DNA of 64,000 nucleotides from Tubulanus polymorphus (Eukaryota > Nemertea > Palaeonemertea > Tubulaniformes > Tubulanidae), in the NCBI RefSeq assembly GCF_964204645.1, contig NC_134027.1:11458485-11522484 (forward strand), read 5' to 3'. Below are positions 35,101 to 47,431 of this stretch, in pieces. A program made the translations under genes and the position numbers. Position 1 is the stretch's first letter, and every line of letters starts with the position of its first letter. The notes beneath the pieces are model-generated. The model worked only from the letters and a program-made list of their open reading frames with translations, was not told the DNA's origin and made no database searches.

Positions 35101-38100
35101 ATCTACCCTAGACACATCTTCAGCCCAAAAACTGGCCCTGTCAGATTCAAGATGGCCAACTGGCAGCCATTGTTGTTCGCCAAAATCAGCACTTTTTACA
35201 CATTTTTGAACTTTTTGAGGGAAATTTTGAAGACGCTTTGATCATTTACCTTGATCTTTCGGATATATGTGAATTCCCCCAGGGCCCATCAGCATAACAA
35301 AAATTGGGTCGATCGGACTCAAGATGGCCGTCCTATGACCTTTTTAGTGCCCAAAAATGTGAATTTTGGCCCAAATTCTGAGTCCTGTAGCTTCCTACTG
35401 GTTTATCATTTCTCATTGCAATTTGTGATGGGTATTCTTTGGAAAGGGATGTTTTATACCTGAGACAGGTATTTTTCATCAGCCAATTATGACACAATTG
35501 GCGGCCATCTTGGTGTCAGCAGTACTCGTTCGTAAGTGGGAAAAAGTTTTTCCACATTATATTGATACCTAAGCGTATTTTGTTACCACAATCATTTAGA
35601 AAGTTGTAGCTCATAACCTGTTCTATGATTGTGGTGAGTTTCAAGGTCATTGGTTTTTGTATATGGCCACCAGGGGGCGTTGAATAATGCAATATCTTAG
35701 TATTTCTATATTATATTCGTATGAATGCATATTTTGTAACCACAATCGATTGCAAAGTTGTAGCTCATGACATCATCTATGATTGTGGCAAGTTTTAAGG
35801 CCATTAGTTATTCTATATGGTCACCAGGGGGCGTTAAATAGTAGAATAACTTAGTATTTCCTTATTATATTGGTACCTAGGCATAGTTTGTTACCATGAT
35901 CAATTACAAAGTTATAGTTCGTGACATGTTCTATGATTGTGGTGAGTTTCAAGGTCATTGGGTTTTGAATATGGTCACCAGGGGGCGTTGAATAGTAGAA
36001 TAACTTAGTATTTCCATATTAAAGTGGTAACGAGGCATATTTTGTTATCACAATCAATTACAAAATCGTAGCTGCTGACATGTTCTATGATTGTGGAGAG
36101 TTTCAAGGTCATTGGATTCTGTATATGGTCACCAGGGGGCGTTGAATATTGAAATTGTTAGATTGTTGAGCATTTGGAACCACTTCCCAAGTGGGCATGG
36201 TGTCCCTGGACCCCTAGTTTGGTTTATTGAATAGCTCCTATTGTTAATTTGACATACTGCTGTTTGTATTATATCAAAAATTCGTAGAAAATTTTTATTT
36301 CAAGGCTTTAGAAGCAATTCAGGTATGATTTACCTCTTGAAAAAGAAGCCTGAAGTTATCGTTTAAAAATATTGGAACTTATAACATTACACTAACTTTT
36401 TTGTGAATAACTTTGTGTTTGTTATCAATGGACGATAGATGTTATGACTAGCTTTTTTCAGAAATAATAGCTCGATTTAATTTGATGTTCTTTTAGGATT
36501 CAGTAAGCATCAGTTAAGTTTTCATTTCAACATATAGCCAAGACCGCATAAACATGCAATTATTAAGATTAATAATTACATTCCGTGTTTTTCTGAATTT
36601 AAGATTAGCGAGTTGAAGTTTAAAAGTATGGCTATATTCTAAGCTTTTACGCATGCGATATCAGAGGATTGCAACTGTTTCTGCTTTTGATATCATGAGA
36701 AAATTAATTGCCTATTGTTGAATGTTTTATTGCTTGCATGAGTGTGTTGACTATTTTCAGATGAACACGGCTATTAATGTCAATACAAAACATCAGACTA
36801 TGTCCAGTGTATCATTTCCAGTGTCGACCGAAGCGCTCAATCAATTACATTGTCTCAAAAGTGGTGAGATTAACTATGTTCAGTTGGTAAGTTCCCTATG
36901 CAGCAGGTATTGATTCGCATGCAACCTGGACCCATCCTGGCTTCGGGCATTACATATTTCATCAAGGGGTAGATGCAGGTTTTTCAAAGTGGAGGTGCTG
37001 TGCTGGTCATCCGCCAGAACATGTTGCAAAATTTTTCCAATTTTCATGCATTCATGTTTTAACTGTATATTTCTTGGAAATGTAGCACTGAAAAACTGAA
37101 AATAGATAATACGAAGGAAATTTTCCTAAGGGGCTGCTCTAGCACCGATAGCATCCTCCCCCTTGATATACGCGTGTCATCAACGCTCTTTCGTTCGATT
37201 TGTGATCATTCAAGCATCACATATGATCATTACCTCACTTCAGATATTTTCATTCGACGATTACCGGTAACTAAGAAATAAGAAAATGTTTGTTTGATTT
37301 ACTGCGATCATAGAATCATACAAAAATATTTATTTTCTTGAATATGTATTAGTAGACCCCGCCAGGAGCTAAAGAAAGTCCATACAAAAATAGTGTACTG
37401 TGTCTGTTCTAGTATACTTTCCATAGAGATTGCCTAGTTGTGTTCCTATGAAAAAAATACAAATACATGTAGCTGAAAGACATTATAACATTACGATGTC
37501 TGAACGGGTCATTCCAGGCTGCAACTTGATACCTGCGTTAAAAATATATACACAGTATCGATGATCTTTAAAAAAAAAAATCATCAAAATATGCAACTTT
37601 TCTATAGAGTATTGACATAGAAAAAGAAGAAATCAATCTCGCAGCAGCTGAGGTGATCGATATCTTACAACTCCCGTCGTTCGTGCCGAAAGAGGAAGGT
37701 CGATATCATATTTTCAACTTCCAACACTCGCACGAAGGCGATTACCTGGAGAGTTTAGGTAAGCTGCACTTGTTAATTAATGGATACATTACCGTAGACT
37801 CCTATTGACTTGGCCTTACACGAATCATAGAATCGTCGCAATAGAATGTTAGGGGGCCAGTTTCTTACAGGCCTCGGCTTTTTACTGTTCCCTCCTCTCT
37901 ATTTCTGTTATATATAATGTGAAATAAATCAACTTATTTATTTATTTACTTCATTATTTATTCGCTTATATTGAAATATGTATTCATGTATATTAGTGTA
38001 TGGTTCTGGTATGGTTCTGCCCAAGACACATCTTCAGCCCAAAAACTGGCCCTGTCAGATTCAAGATGGCCAACTCCTGTGATCTTTTTTGTGCACAAAA

Positions 38101-39737
38101 ATGTCTATTTTGGCCTGAATTCTGAGTCCTGTAGCTTCCTACTGGTTTGCCATTTTTCATTGAAATTTGTGGTGGCTATTCTATTGAAAAGGATCTTCAA
38201 TACCTGAGATTGAAAAGGATCTTCAATACCTTAGACAGGTATTTCTGATCAGCCAATTATCACGCAATTGGCGGCCACCTTGGTATCATCAGTTCTCATT
38301 CGTAGGTGGGAAAATTTTTTCCCACATCATTTCGATACCTTAGCATATTTTGTTACCACAATTTCATAATGTGTTCTATGATTGTGGTGAGTTTTGAGGT
38401 CACTGGTATTTGTATATGGCCACTAGGGGGTGTTGAATAATACAATGAATTAGTATTTCGATATTATATTCGTACCTATGCATATTTTGTTACTACAATC
38501 AATTGCAAAGTTGAAACTCATGACATTTTCAATGATTGTGGTGAGTTTCAAGGTCTTTGGGTTTTGCATATGGTCACCAGGGGGCTTTGAATAGTAGAAT
38601 AACTTAGTATTTCCATATTATATTGGTACCGAGACATATATTGTTATCACAATCAATTGCAAAATTGAAGCTGCTGTTATGTTCTATGATTGTGGTGAGT
38701 TTCGAAGTGATTGGTTTTTGTATATAGTCACCAGGGGTGTTGAATATTGAAATTGTTAGATTGTTGAGCATTTGAAACCACTTTCCAAGTGGGCATGGTG
38801 TCCCTTGACCCCTAGTTTCGTTATTATTGTGGGATTGTCTACATATTATTGTCACAAAACAGATATAGTGTTTTATCAATGCTTATCAATTCTTATTCTA
38901 TTTACAGTGTTTATATACTCAATGCCCGGATACAGTTGTCCTATTAAACAGCGCATGTTGTATTCAAGTTGTTTGAACAATCTTATGCAATATTTAAAGG
39001 ATGAAGTAGGCTTAGAAATTGCTAAAAAAGTAAGTAAATATTCCTGATCCTGAGCGATAACCTTCCAGTATTTGGCCTTCTTTAGAAAAGAGGGACACCA
39101 AATGATTTGTGATCATGAAGAACTTACCCAGAATCGTTTTTAAGATGGGGGAATCCAATTAAAGCATTCTGAGAGCACTGAGATATGGTGGCTGATTCGG
39201 GAGATACTGAAAAAAATGTTTCTCTACGGCTAGAGGCACCATACTAAGATATCTCTAGACCGTATTTCAAATAACAGAAACTGCATTTAGATCCAAACTT
39301 GCTGTTTCTGTACCTGAAAACCAAACATTTTTTTTACGCGCGAGGAAACCAAACTTTTGAATTCTCGTGTAACAAAGCAAACAAAAAATGGGCCAATGTA
39401 GAAAAAAATTTTATCCTACCTCTAGCCACACAGAAAAATATTTCGTTTTGATCCGAAAACTAAGACATCTCTTCACTGTATTTCAAAACGAAGAAACTAC
39501 TGGTACATTTAGATGCAACCTTGTGGTTTCTGTGTCTGAAACAGTATCTGATTCGAATAGGAGCATATTTCTTACACATTATGTTGTTTTTTGTAGTTGG
39601 AAATTGACGACGGAAAAGAACTAGTAAAAGATTTCTTATACAGCGAGATCCATCCGGTGAAAAACGTGCACAAACAAGCATTCTCGAAACCGAAAGGACC
39701 CGGCGGTCGCGGTCCAAAACGGATGACGAAAAAATAG
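32120..39737 (+). CDS. TWF1: Twinfilin
   Basis: Actin monomer-binding, barbed-end and capping-protein-binding protein with two ADF-homology domains. Exons: 32120-32144, 32265-32342, 32456-32506, 33708-33835, 34218-34313, 34791-34895, 36761-36886, 37608-37758, 38908-39029, 39597-39737; 340 residues, close to the family's roughly 350. The start [13 protein letters not shown] matches the family exactly in style. ADF-H1 contains [21 protein letters not shown] and [14 protein letters not shown]2 contains [15 protein letters not shown] and VFIYSMPGY. The tail [12 protein letters not shown] is the conserved capping-protein and phosphoinositide-binding end. Intron 3 is AT-AC; the rest are GT-AG. An ATTAAA at about 40009 could be the polyadenylation signal. 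Vertebrates have two paralogues; the symbol is given for the family. Confidence 0.95.
32697..32813. repeat. Large palindrome inside the U12 intron
   Basis: Two arms of about 54 bp, each with GATAGAGGA.GGATGAT and CAGTTTCCCTGTATATAAAA or the complement, separated by about 9 bp. There are a handful of mismatches. It would form a long hairpin in the pre-mRNA. Confidence 0.85.
33050..33170 (+). repeat. Interspersed repeat shared with 51255-51375
   Basis: Shares TAATCGTTGGTGGTAAG, a TCGTGAAAC.AAACCACAGA word and CAGG.T.CTGACTA with the 51.3-kb copy, in the same orientation. Nature unknown. Confidence 0.75.
34947..36220 (+). mobile_element. 1.27-kb intronic element (copy 2, best preserved)
   Basis: Begins AGCCCACTTGGGACTTTAGT, has a run of GTCCGTCC, and ends TTCCCAAGTGGGCATGGTGT plus CCCTGGACCCCTAGTTT. 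GCCCACTTGGGA and its exact complement form a 12-bp inverted repeat near the ends. The 3' two thirds are about five tandem monomers of roughly 150-170 bp, each with ATGATTGTGG.GAGTTTCAA and GGTCACCAGGGGGCGTTGAA. It has no long coding frame. It lies in twinfilin intron 6, sense orientation. Confidence 0.85.
38024..38818 (+). mobile_element. 1.27-kb intronic element (copy 3, deleted)
   Basis: Starts inside the element at AGACACATCTTCAGCCCAAA, lacks a piece of the middle, keeps several monomers and ends at the same CCCTAGTTT terminus as copy 2. Located in twinfilin intron 8, sense orientation. Confidence 0.8.
39200..39552 (+). repeat. Diverged tandem duplication in twinfilin intron 9
   Basis: Two adjacent units share CTAAGA.ATCTCT, GTATTTCAAA, CATTTAGAT and TTTCTGT.(C/T)CTGAAA words. 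The period is around 190-210 bp. Confidence 0.6.
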
Positions 39738-40850
39738 AATAGAATTTCAGTTTTAAATCCGTAAAGACTATGAAACACGCGATGTAAAAGTGACGAGTAT
39801 CGAAAACACCGTTTGTGATAATACCTTATCAAGAGAAATGTGTGGCGACCTATAATGTCAACACTTTTCAGGATCAATGACAAAATGAAATGTTTACACT
39901 ACGAAAACATTTTTTATTGAAGTAAAACAAAAATGGTTGTCCTGACAGCTATGTAAATACTGGTGTATTGTAATGTGTGTACAGTCATACATGAACATAA
40001 TATAATGAATTAAAGTAATGATTATAAGAAATCATGTAGAAAATGATACAATGTAGTTTCATTCCTTTTGCTGCTACCTTTCCACACTGCGGTGTTTCGA
40101 TATTTCATCGGCTAGGGTGAACTCGGATAGTCGGGATGGTAAATATTTATAGACCAGATACTAAATTACGAATCGGGAAGAAAGTACTTAATGTTGATTT
40201 TTGTAAAATGAACTGATTTGAGCAGTTAACAGAGTTGACCGGTACCAGTAAATTAGAGTCCACTGTATGTTAGTAAGGGTGAATTTTTTGCACATTATAT
40301 AATGACTTTTTCCATTGCAGAATGTGAATTTCCCATTAGTACATTTTTTTTACATTTTTGGGAATTCTTTGAGGGACCATTCATATATGATATCCACCGA
40401 ATAACATTTTTCAACCACCCCATGTCCACTGAAAATCCATTTGATTACAGCCTCCCCTCCTGTTTGTCTTATGGACTGTCTCATCCTTAAAGGTCCTGAT
40501 TCTCAAGCAAAAGAATTCAACCAACAAATGAAATATTTTTTACCATGTATCGAACGTAGGGCACAAACTATTGCTGATAATTCGTGGTCTATTTAAATTG
40601 AACATGAACCATTATTGATGTAGAATGTATTTGCATAGGACATCCATTCCAATGAAATCCCCTTCTCTATGAAAAAGACATCTATTTTTTCAGACCCCCC
40701 TCTCATGCCCATCAAAAATTGATTTGGTTAGACCCCTCCCTGTCAAAGTGGACACTTTGCCTAATTGACCCATTTTACATTGAAATTCTATGATGTCTAA
40801 AATTCAAAATCTAAATACCATTATTCGGCAGTGCGCGTTTGTGGCAGCGA
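39738..40850. other. Intergenic DNA after twinfilin
   Basis: Contains the likely 3' UTR of twinfilin and then AT-rich DNA without a recognised gene. CCCCCTTCTC and CCTCCC words near 40670-40740 suggest an old small transposon, but its ends are unclear. Confidence 0.4.
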
Positions 40851-40859
40851 AGCAGTACA

Positions 40860-41110
40860 TTTTTCTAATCTTGATAATAATATTTTTTGCCAATTAATAA
40901 TAACCTAAAGACTAAGAACAAGAAGAAACTGATGTTGAATGTGTTAGGCTAAAAGATGATACCATTTTTCTCCTGATCAGCCGGGTCACTTGCAAATTGC
41001 AATAAAATTTGTAATCAGTTCGTTTCTATTACTGCCGGGTCTGTGTTTGCTAGATCATGATTTTAAAAATAAGTACTGTAGAGGGTATATAAAGTGCCGG
41101 CTGGGTAAAC
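40860..41110 (+). repeat. Segment P, shared with 53990-54170
   Basis: TGATCAGC.GGG, TGCAAA.TGCAATAAAA, TAATCAGT, ACTGC.GGGT and AGATCATGATTT lie in the same order at 53.99-54.17 kb. Part of the duplicated surroundings of the receptor genes. Confidence 0.7.
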
Positions 41111-41574
41111 TTTTAAGCTCAACAGAAATGAAAAACAAGGTATCGTTTTTTAGCCTGATACATCCTATACAATCAATTTAAGGACTTTGATCCATCGTAA
41201 GTAGGTGATCTGCCAGTGTACTATTCCTAAGATCACCGACATGTGGATTTGTTTTAGCAGAAATGGAGTTTTTATAATTTTTCTGTCACTCAGGAATATT
41301 GACCAGTATCTGGTGCTCATTGATTGACATTGAGATATGTAAATATTAAACGTATTAGAGTCGGGTTGGTGCTTGTATATGTGAGATAGCTTCAGATATT
41401 TAATGACCCTCTATTCACGATGACTTGAAAAGTGATGAATCAATATTGTAACTATGAATCTTACGATATCTATGCTGATAATCTGCGACTCGAGTAAGTC
41501 AACATGTGCTGACCTTGAGGTCTGTACCTGTCAACCCCAGAGCACAGTCTCCCTTGAAATGCGCAACCGGTCTC

Positions 41575-42005
41575 TGGCTTTTGCCTAGGCAGTGCAACAT
41601 AATGATGATTCCCATATGTACTTAGGGCGTGGAATGTCATAATCCCTACAACGATGCTTGCACATGGATGAAAATCTGAACTTTGCGTACAAAATAGAGA
41701 AAATGTACAAGTTGACAGGTATGAGTAATCATAATTCAGATGATTACTTCAAGGTCTGAGACAGATTTAGGAATTCCTGTACAAGAACATCGTCATCTTT
41801 GGGGAATATGATACCTGCTATGTTATTAATGCAATACTAATTGTGAGCCATGTACAGGTCTTGTAATAATAAATGATCCTTAACTGAAAAAATATATATT
41901 TCTTGAATATCATAATAATTGTCTTTTCTTGAAATATTCCTTAAGCATTCGCGGTATCCCTTTTTCTGATCATTAAACTCACAGATCTATGGATGCCATT
42001 TTAAG
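41575..42005 (+). repeat. Segment Q, shared with 61285-61585
   Basis: GCCTAGGCAGT, AATGATGATTCCCATA, CATAATC.CTACAACG, AACTGAA.AAATATAT, TCTTG..TATCATAAT and a GGATGCCATTT end occur in the same order at 61.3-61.6 kb. This marks one border of the duplicated receptor-gene segment. Confidence 0.75.
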
Positions 42006-43330
42006 GTTGACCTACATTGGTAGGTTCAATCTCAGTTATTATGGAGTCGGGGGTATCCCTTTTATATGGTTCACAGATTATCTACGTGATAGATCTCAAA
42101 AGATATGTTTCAATGGCGTTTATTCCAACTCCTGTTCTTTCACATGTGGGGTACCTCAAGGTCCTATTCTGGGTCCGATTCTTTTTCTCATCTATATAAT
42201 GACCTATACCGGATGCTTCCAAAATGTTTGGTTTCATTATGTTTGCATGTAACACAATTGTTTTTGCCAGTCATAAAATCTTCAATCATTTAATCATGAG
42301 CATTTACCGAGGACAGACCAAACTCGATATTTGGTCTAGAGCAAACAGACTTTCTCTGAATTTATCTAAAACCAATGTTTTAAATAAAACAGCTGATTTC
42401 TAAAAAAAATTTCAAAATATAAGAAATATTTCGGGTGGTCACTATTGTAGTCATTTATGGTGGGATTTTAATATAATCTTTTTAACACGGATATTTGTGA
42501 ACTTCAACTGATTCAGCCAATTTTAATCCCTATCGAGCAATATCTCAAAAGTATCTGACATTATTCCTCGAAATTCAAATTGATGATCAATTTAATCATG
42601 GAAGCCTCACATTCATCAGCATATTTCTAAGGTATCTCGCTGTGTTGGTATCATGGATAGACTCAGTACAGTAGTCATTTACCCAAAAATGTATTTTTAC
42701 AAACATATGATTCTTTTGTAAATTGTCACTTCAGCTACTGTAGCATTATATGGGGCAATACCCTTCATCAGAAATTGGATCTGTTGTAGAAAAAAGTTGT
42801 TCGTATCATTATTAACTAAATCCAACTTTTTGGCCCATATCTCATATCTTTTCAAGTCCAGTAAAATTCTGAAATTGGCTGAGATTAATAAGTTCCAAAT
42901 AGCCCAGTTTATGTATTTACATGTAAATGGTAAATTACCCGATGTTTTTGGAAAATTCATTTTCAGATAATAGAAATCCATGCAATAATCGCTATAAATC
43001 AAATAACGATTTACTTTAATGCCAATGTCAAGTATTTTTCTCCCACGGTATTCCAGTTCCAACAGCTAAGGTGACCATTTACTTTAAGCATGCATAACAT
43101 AACATTTTTGTAGCGTGCTTCTTCTTCTTACCCATTTTTTCGTATCCACTATTTGTAATAATTTTTAGGGGATCAGCATATGCCAAAAGCCTTGCTTCTT
43201 AATTTTGTGCCACTGATATATCATAATATCTTATAATGATCATACTTTTCATATTCTGTTTTATAAAATTGACGTACTTGATTATACTCTGTTATGATTT
43301 ATGCAAGAAATAAAGTAAAAATGATAGAAA
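41989..43330 (+). pseudogene. Decayed non-LTR retrotransposon reverse transcriptase
   Basis: The first 265 bases read as an RT palm/finger part with IPFIWFTDYLRDRSQ, SCGVPQG-like CGVPQGPILGPILFLIYI, then a frameshift; later pieces in shifting frames resemble ASHKIFNHL, ANRLSLNLSKTN and a thumb region, with several stops. The order and motifs are those of a jockey/CR1-type LINE. The 5' half is absent and the active-site FADD box is disrupted. It inserted beside segment Q, which explains the extra length of this receptor copy's flank. Confidence 0.75.
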
Positions 43331-44293
43331 TAATGATAAATTGTTCAAACCCGCACCAGTAAAGGAAAAAAAAGTATCAAAAAGTCAAATATATTTAGGC
43401 TTTTATAGTCTATGTTTTGTTTTTGTCCTACAAATATTCCTTGAACTCACATTATCTCGATAAAATATACATTTTCTGACAAAATGCTGTTTGTTGCATT
43501 TGTCGGACCGCTACTAAGCTTCCTGCTTAATATGCACGGGTCGGGTAGATCCAGAGTGGGTAGGGAGTCTCAACCCCCCATGCTCCGTGGTCGAAAATTT
43601 TCCGATAGTGATATCAATCATATTACAATATTAATGATAAAACCAACCACAATCGATATCTTCATTGCTGTTTCCGCGTCTTCCAGAAATTACAGGAGAC
43701 GTAATGCAAAAATGTTATAAATGAAATTCTGTTCTCAGGAGAATGCATTTTTAATTTAAATATAAAACAAATTATCGGGAAAAAAAACTGCCCTTGACCC
43801 CTTCTGCTGAATCCGTTCTTGATATGAACTCATGATTTCGAATACAGAATCCCAAAATCATTTTCTTGTATATTGATGAACGGTTTGGTTGCAAATATTG
43901 TCCGGATTAGACCAAAATCCAGATTAAGCCGATACGGATTAAGCGGGTTTGTACCTGATTGAATTTCGAGAAGAAAAAAAATATTTACGAAATAAAAAAA
44001 GAACTGATTCTTGATATCGGCAGCGTTCTATGAAAAATCGATGATATAAAAAAATCGATGAAAATCATCTCTACATTGTTATTAACAAATGCTGCGTGTT
44101 GCAGTTGTTGAATTATCATAACTAAGCGTCCTGTAAAGCTTAGTTTCGAATTATAGGCCAAAATTAAATTTCGAAAATATTAAAAATTTAAGAAATCAAA
44201 AACTGATTTCGACTGCGTCCGGAGGCATATCGATGAAAACCGACCCCACATCGTTATTTTCCACTTTCAACATTGGTAAGTCTATGATTTGAA

Positions 44294-45298
44294 TTATACC
44301 GTGGATGCAATTGTATGTTCCGGAGTGGGTGGTTGACTCTTCGGAGGAGTAGGTTGCGTTGTATATCTTCGAAATATAGTATAGGCAACACAATTGAAAG
44401 GACCTCCGAGATTCGTGAAAAACACTGTCGCCATGATCAGTTCTGGAGTCGGTATCGAAACCAAGGCCCATATCGAGTTAACGACGAAAGCGGTGTATTG
44501 TAGAACGTAAGCCGACACGAAAACTGTCATCGAATGAGCGGAATGGTAAATTTTATGTTTTCTATGCATCATATCGGCGGTGTTGTGCATACCTAAACGG
44601 TTTGTGGCGTGTTTTATGCGAATCCACGTGGTAAGATATAAGATACAGTTTCCGAAAAATACCAGGATCATGATGCTAGAATGCACCGAATTTAGAACTT
44701 TCCACTTGGGGCTCATATCAATGAAACACCTGGAAAATAGAAAGCATCGGTGTTTAGTCCTTACCTTTCAATGAAATTTCAAAATTGTAGTTAATTCAAC
44801 ATACCATGATCCGCTTGGTCCATAATAAGGCACCGAAACACCTATTATTCCAAAGATGAAAGGTAAACCCATTGGCACCAACCACAAACGCCAATCGTAC
44901 ACGCCGAAACTCAACTTTTTATCCATGACTACCATAAGAAAAGTATTCAATGCAATAGCCATCGTCATCAGAGGAGTTCCGACGACAAATTGATTCAATA
45001 AGAATGCGAATACCAAGCATAGTGTCTTTGTAGGATAGGCCTGGTGTGCGAAAATGTATATATGATCCGATAAGTGGCTTACGTTGAAGAGCAAGTCACA
45101 AAATTGAAGATATATAACAAACCGTTCGACTCGTTTTTTTTTACGTAAATTACAAGCAGGCTGTTCGGTGAAAAGAACGGCAATCACCACAGTGCTAACT
45201 ATAATGCTGATACTGAGACATGATACAGCGATCGTGTGAATTGTGACAAATCCCGGTCCGGGGTGACCAATAAGCACATACTTTGAATTATTCATCAT
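44294..45298 (-). CDS. Seven-transmembrane receptor, copy A
   Basis: Two exons, 45298-44805 and 44729-44294, join across a phase-2 GT-AG intron to 309 residues. Hydrophobic segments give seven predicted membrane helices. A cysteine at the start of helix 3 (TLCLVF) and one in the second outer loop (SGSWCFID) could form the usual disulphide. No DRY motif is present; helix 7 reads NLGGPFNCVAYTIFRRY. The GSWC.ID loop and YLQFCDLLFN helix recall the cAMP-receptor-like/GPR157 group more than rhodopsin receptors, but this is by eye. The tail is short and rich in P and T. A close paralogue is at 61978-62993. Ligand unknown. Confidence 0.8.
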
Positions 45299-45420
45299 TA
45301 TTTCGACTTATTCGACAAGACATTTTCAGGTTATATACGGAGGATGTCCCGATGACGCAGATTCATTTCAGAAAAATGGTAAAACGGCCGAAAACCGAGC
45401 CGACTGGTGAAGATATGGGT
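45299..45420 (-). promoter_or_regulatory. Conserved proximal promoter of receptor A
   Basis: Nearly identical to the sequence upstream of receptor B. On the minus strand a GTATATAAC TATA-like box lies about 33-41 bp before the start codon and a TGCGTCAT (CRE/AP-1-like) about 20 bp further upstream. If the TATA works, the 5' UTR would be only a few bases long. Confidence 0.5.
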
Positions 45421-46079
45421 TCCATCCGAGCATTAAACGATTGAATGATCTATTATCAAATTTACATCTATGTATGCGGATGTATTTCAGAAAAATAAAC
45501 AGGAATTACAATAAAACCCATGTAAGAACCTGGATTATTCATGCACTTCCCATAAAAAAAACAATAGTTACATTTAATTGCCTCTATACATGTTATCGTC
45601 AGATAAATCAATTGGTAAACTATTTTTCAATCACGTGAAATGAATGAACTTAGGCCGTTCTGAAATATAGGATTTTAAAGGTCAAAATTCTCTGTGAATC
45701 CAATTCCGAGATCGAGATGCTCATTATTCATGCTAAAAAAAGCCTGGAAGAAGTGCGGAACTGGCATTCAGTAGTTTATGATCGAATTTCATGCCTACTC
45801 GAAGAAATTTGAGCTGCTAGATTTCAAGCAAAACTTCATTCTCAGATATTTGAGCAAAATGTCCTAGCAATTTGATTCATTTTTTAAAGAAATATTGATA
45901 ATCAAAAAATCTTGAAAAAGTGAAGTCATTAAAAAGCAATTTGATTTGATTTTTATATGAATAATTGTTATCGATTATTGAGAAATCTTGAAAAAAAGAA
46001 GTCACTGAAAAGGTGTAGGTCGAACGAGAAACCTTGTACAAAATTTTTCATCTTGAAATGAGGATCATTTTCCCTTTTC

Positions 46080-46380
46080 CCAAGCAGAAAATTGATTTTC
46101 TCCGGATTATTACTATTATCACCATTATTACTGTACTTATTTGGTGTGCCCCGTACAAACACACACCTGCCGGGAACGAAGCAGGGGGTTCGATTTTGTA
46201 ATCGGAAATGGACGTATATGTAAGATATAGTTTGAAGGTCGGTCATATTTACATCAATTTTTTCAAATCGAACTACATAATTGGACATTTCAGTTCGTTC
46301 CGGTTCATGTTAACAATACTTCCGCCACCGGCAAGTGACTGGTGGGGGTATAATTGTTGTCGTATATAAGTTATTAGGGT
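46080..46380 (+). repeat. Repeat block R, copy 1
   Basis: Shares CACACCTGCCGGGAA, a TTCGATTTTG.AATCGGAAAT stretch, AAATCGAA.TACATAATT, TTCCGGTTCATG and ACCGGCAAGTGACTG with 55255-55665, 63790-63960 and (inverted) 60800-61185. It lies upstream of receptor A. Confidence 0.8.
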
Positions 46381-47431
46381 AAAATGACGTAATTTCCCGG
46401 TGATTATTTCGAAAGAGTCTTCTCTCGAGTGGATCGTTGTCCTCCATGTTGTTTGTCCCGCACATTAATGAGATTATCCCTTATGAATGAAGCAAATTTC
46501 TAGTCGTGTACACACTAATTTTAAGTAGTTCTAGCAAATAATACATCCCTTTAAAATGTAAATTAACCTGTCTTCTTTCTACAGAAATATCTATTCTAAA
46601 CTTAGTATTTGTATATTTCTTCTTAGTGACTAGCTTACATATGGATAACAGAGAGGTATTTATATACATAGAGATCTTTGGTAATTACAAAATATTAAAA
46701 TTAGGGTTGAAATGCTGAATCCCGTATAATCTTGTTTTATACCTGATGAGGGGAAATGTTCCCGAAAAAAGTGCGTCATCAATAAACCTATCTCCTCATT
46801 TAAAAATGAGATTCATCGTATTTTTCGCTATATGCTTATAACACAGAAAACTGACCATTCTACACTTGGCTCAAGTAGGGTATTGCATAGTATAGTTCCT
46901 TCACGTATGCTTACTGCGTTGTTCGGTTTATGTGTATCCCAAAGAAAGTTGTCATATCGACACATTCACATCGCCAGCCATTAACATTCCATGTGTCAAC
47001 GTGTCGACGTATCTACCAACCAACAAATTAACTATTAACGATCTTTTAATTAACCTCATACACCAAATACACCACGTGACCAAACACATGATAAACCCCA
47101 TACTTAAAATATAAATTGCTTTTCTATTTTTCTTTAGTCAATTCCAGTTCTCTGATATTGATTTCAACACGGTTAAGCCTTCAAAATCACAGGAGATTCA
47201 TTATTTATTTTCAGCACTGTCAACGTGAGATGCGCCTCCAAAAAACAAACGTGGGGACGGTGAAATATGGCATTGTTCACATTGCTACAGAACGACGTCG
47301 ATACGTGACGGCTTTTTTTTTCAAAATCAAAAATGAAACTTTCGCAGCTGATGCTTACAGTTTACTGTTTCGGTTCAGATTTACTTCTCTTGTTTGTTTG
47401 TGTTTTGTGGTCACCCGTCAACCAGTCAACC
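46381..47431. other. Intergenic DNA, no recognised gene
   Basis: AT-rich sequence; a forward frame across 47116-47610 has no family signature and overlaps a tandem repeat, so I do not call it a gene. Confidence 0.4.

Noticed and set aside
41989-42252. 87-codon frame with CGVPQG as a possible host gene
   Set aside because: It is a fragment of non-LTR reverse transcriptase followed by frameshifts and stops.
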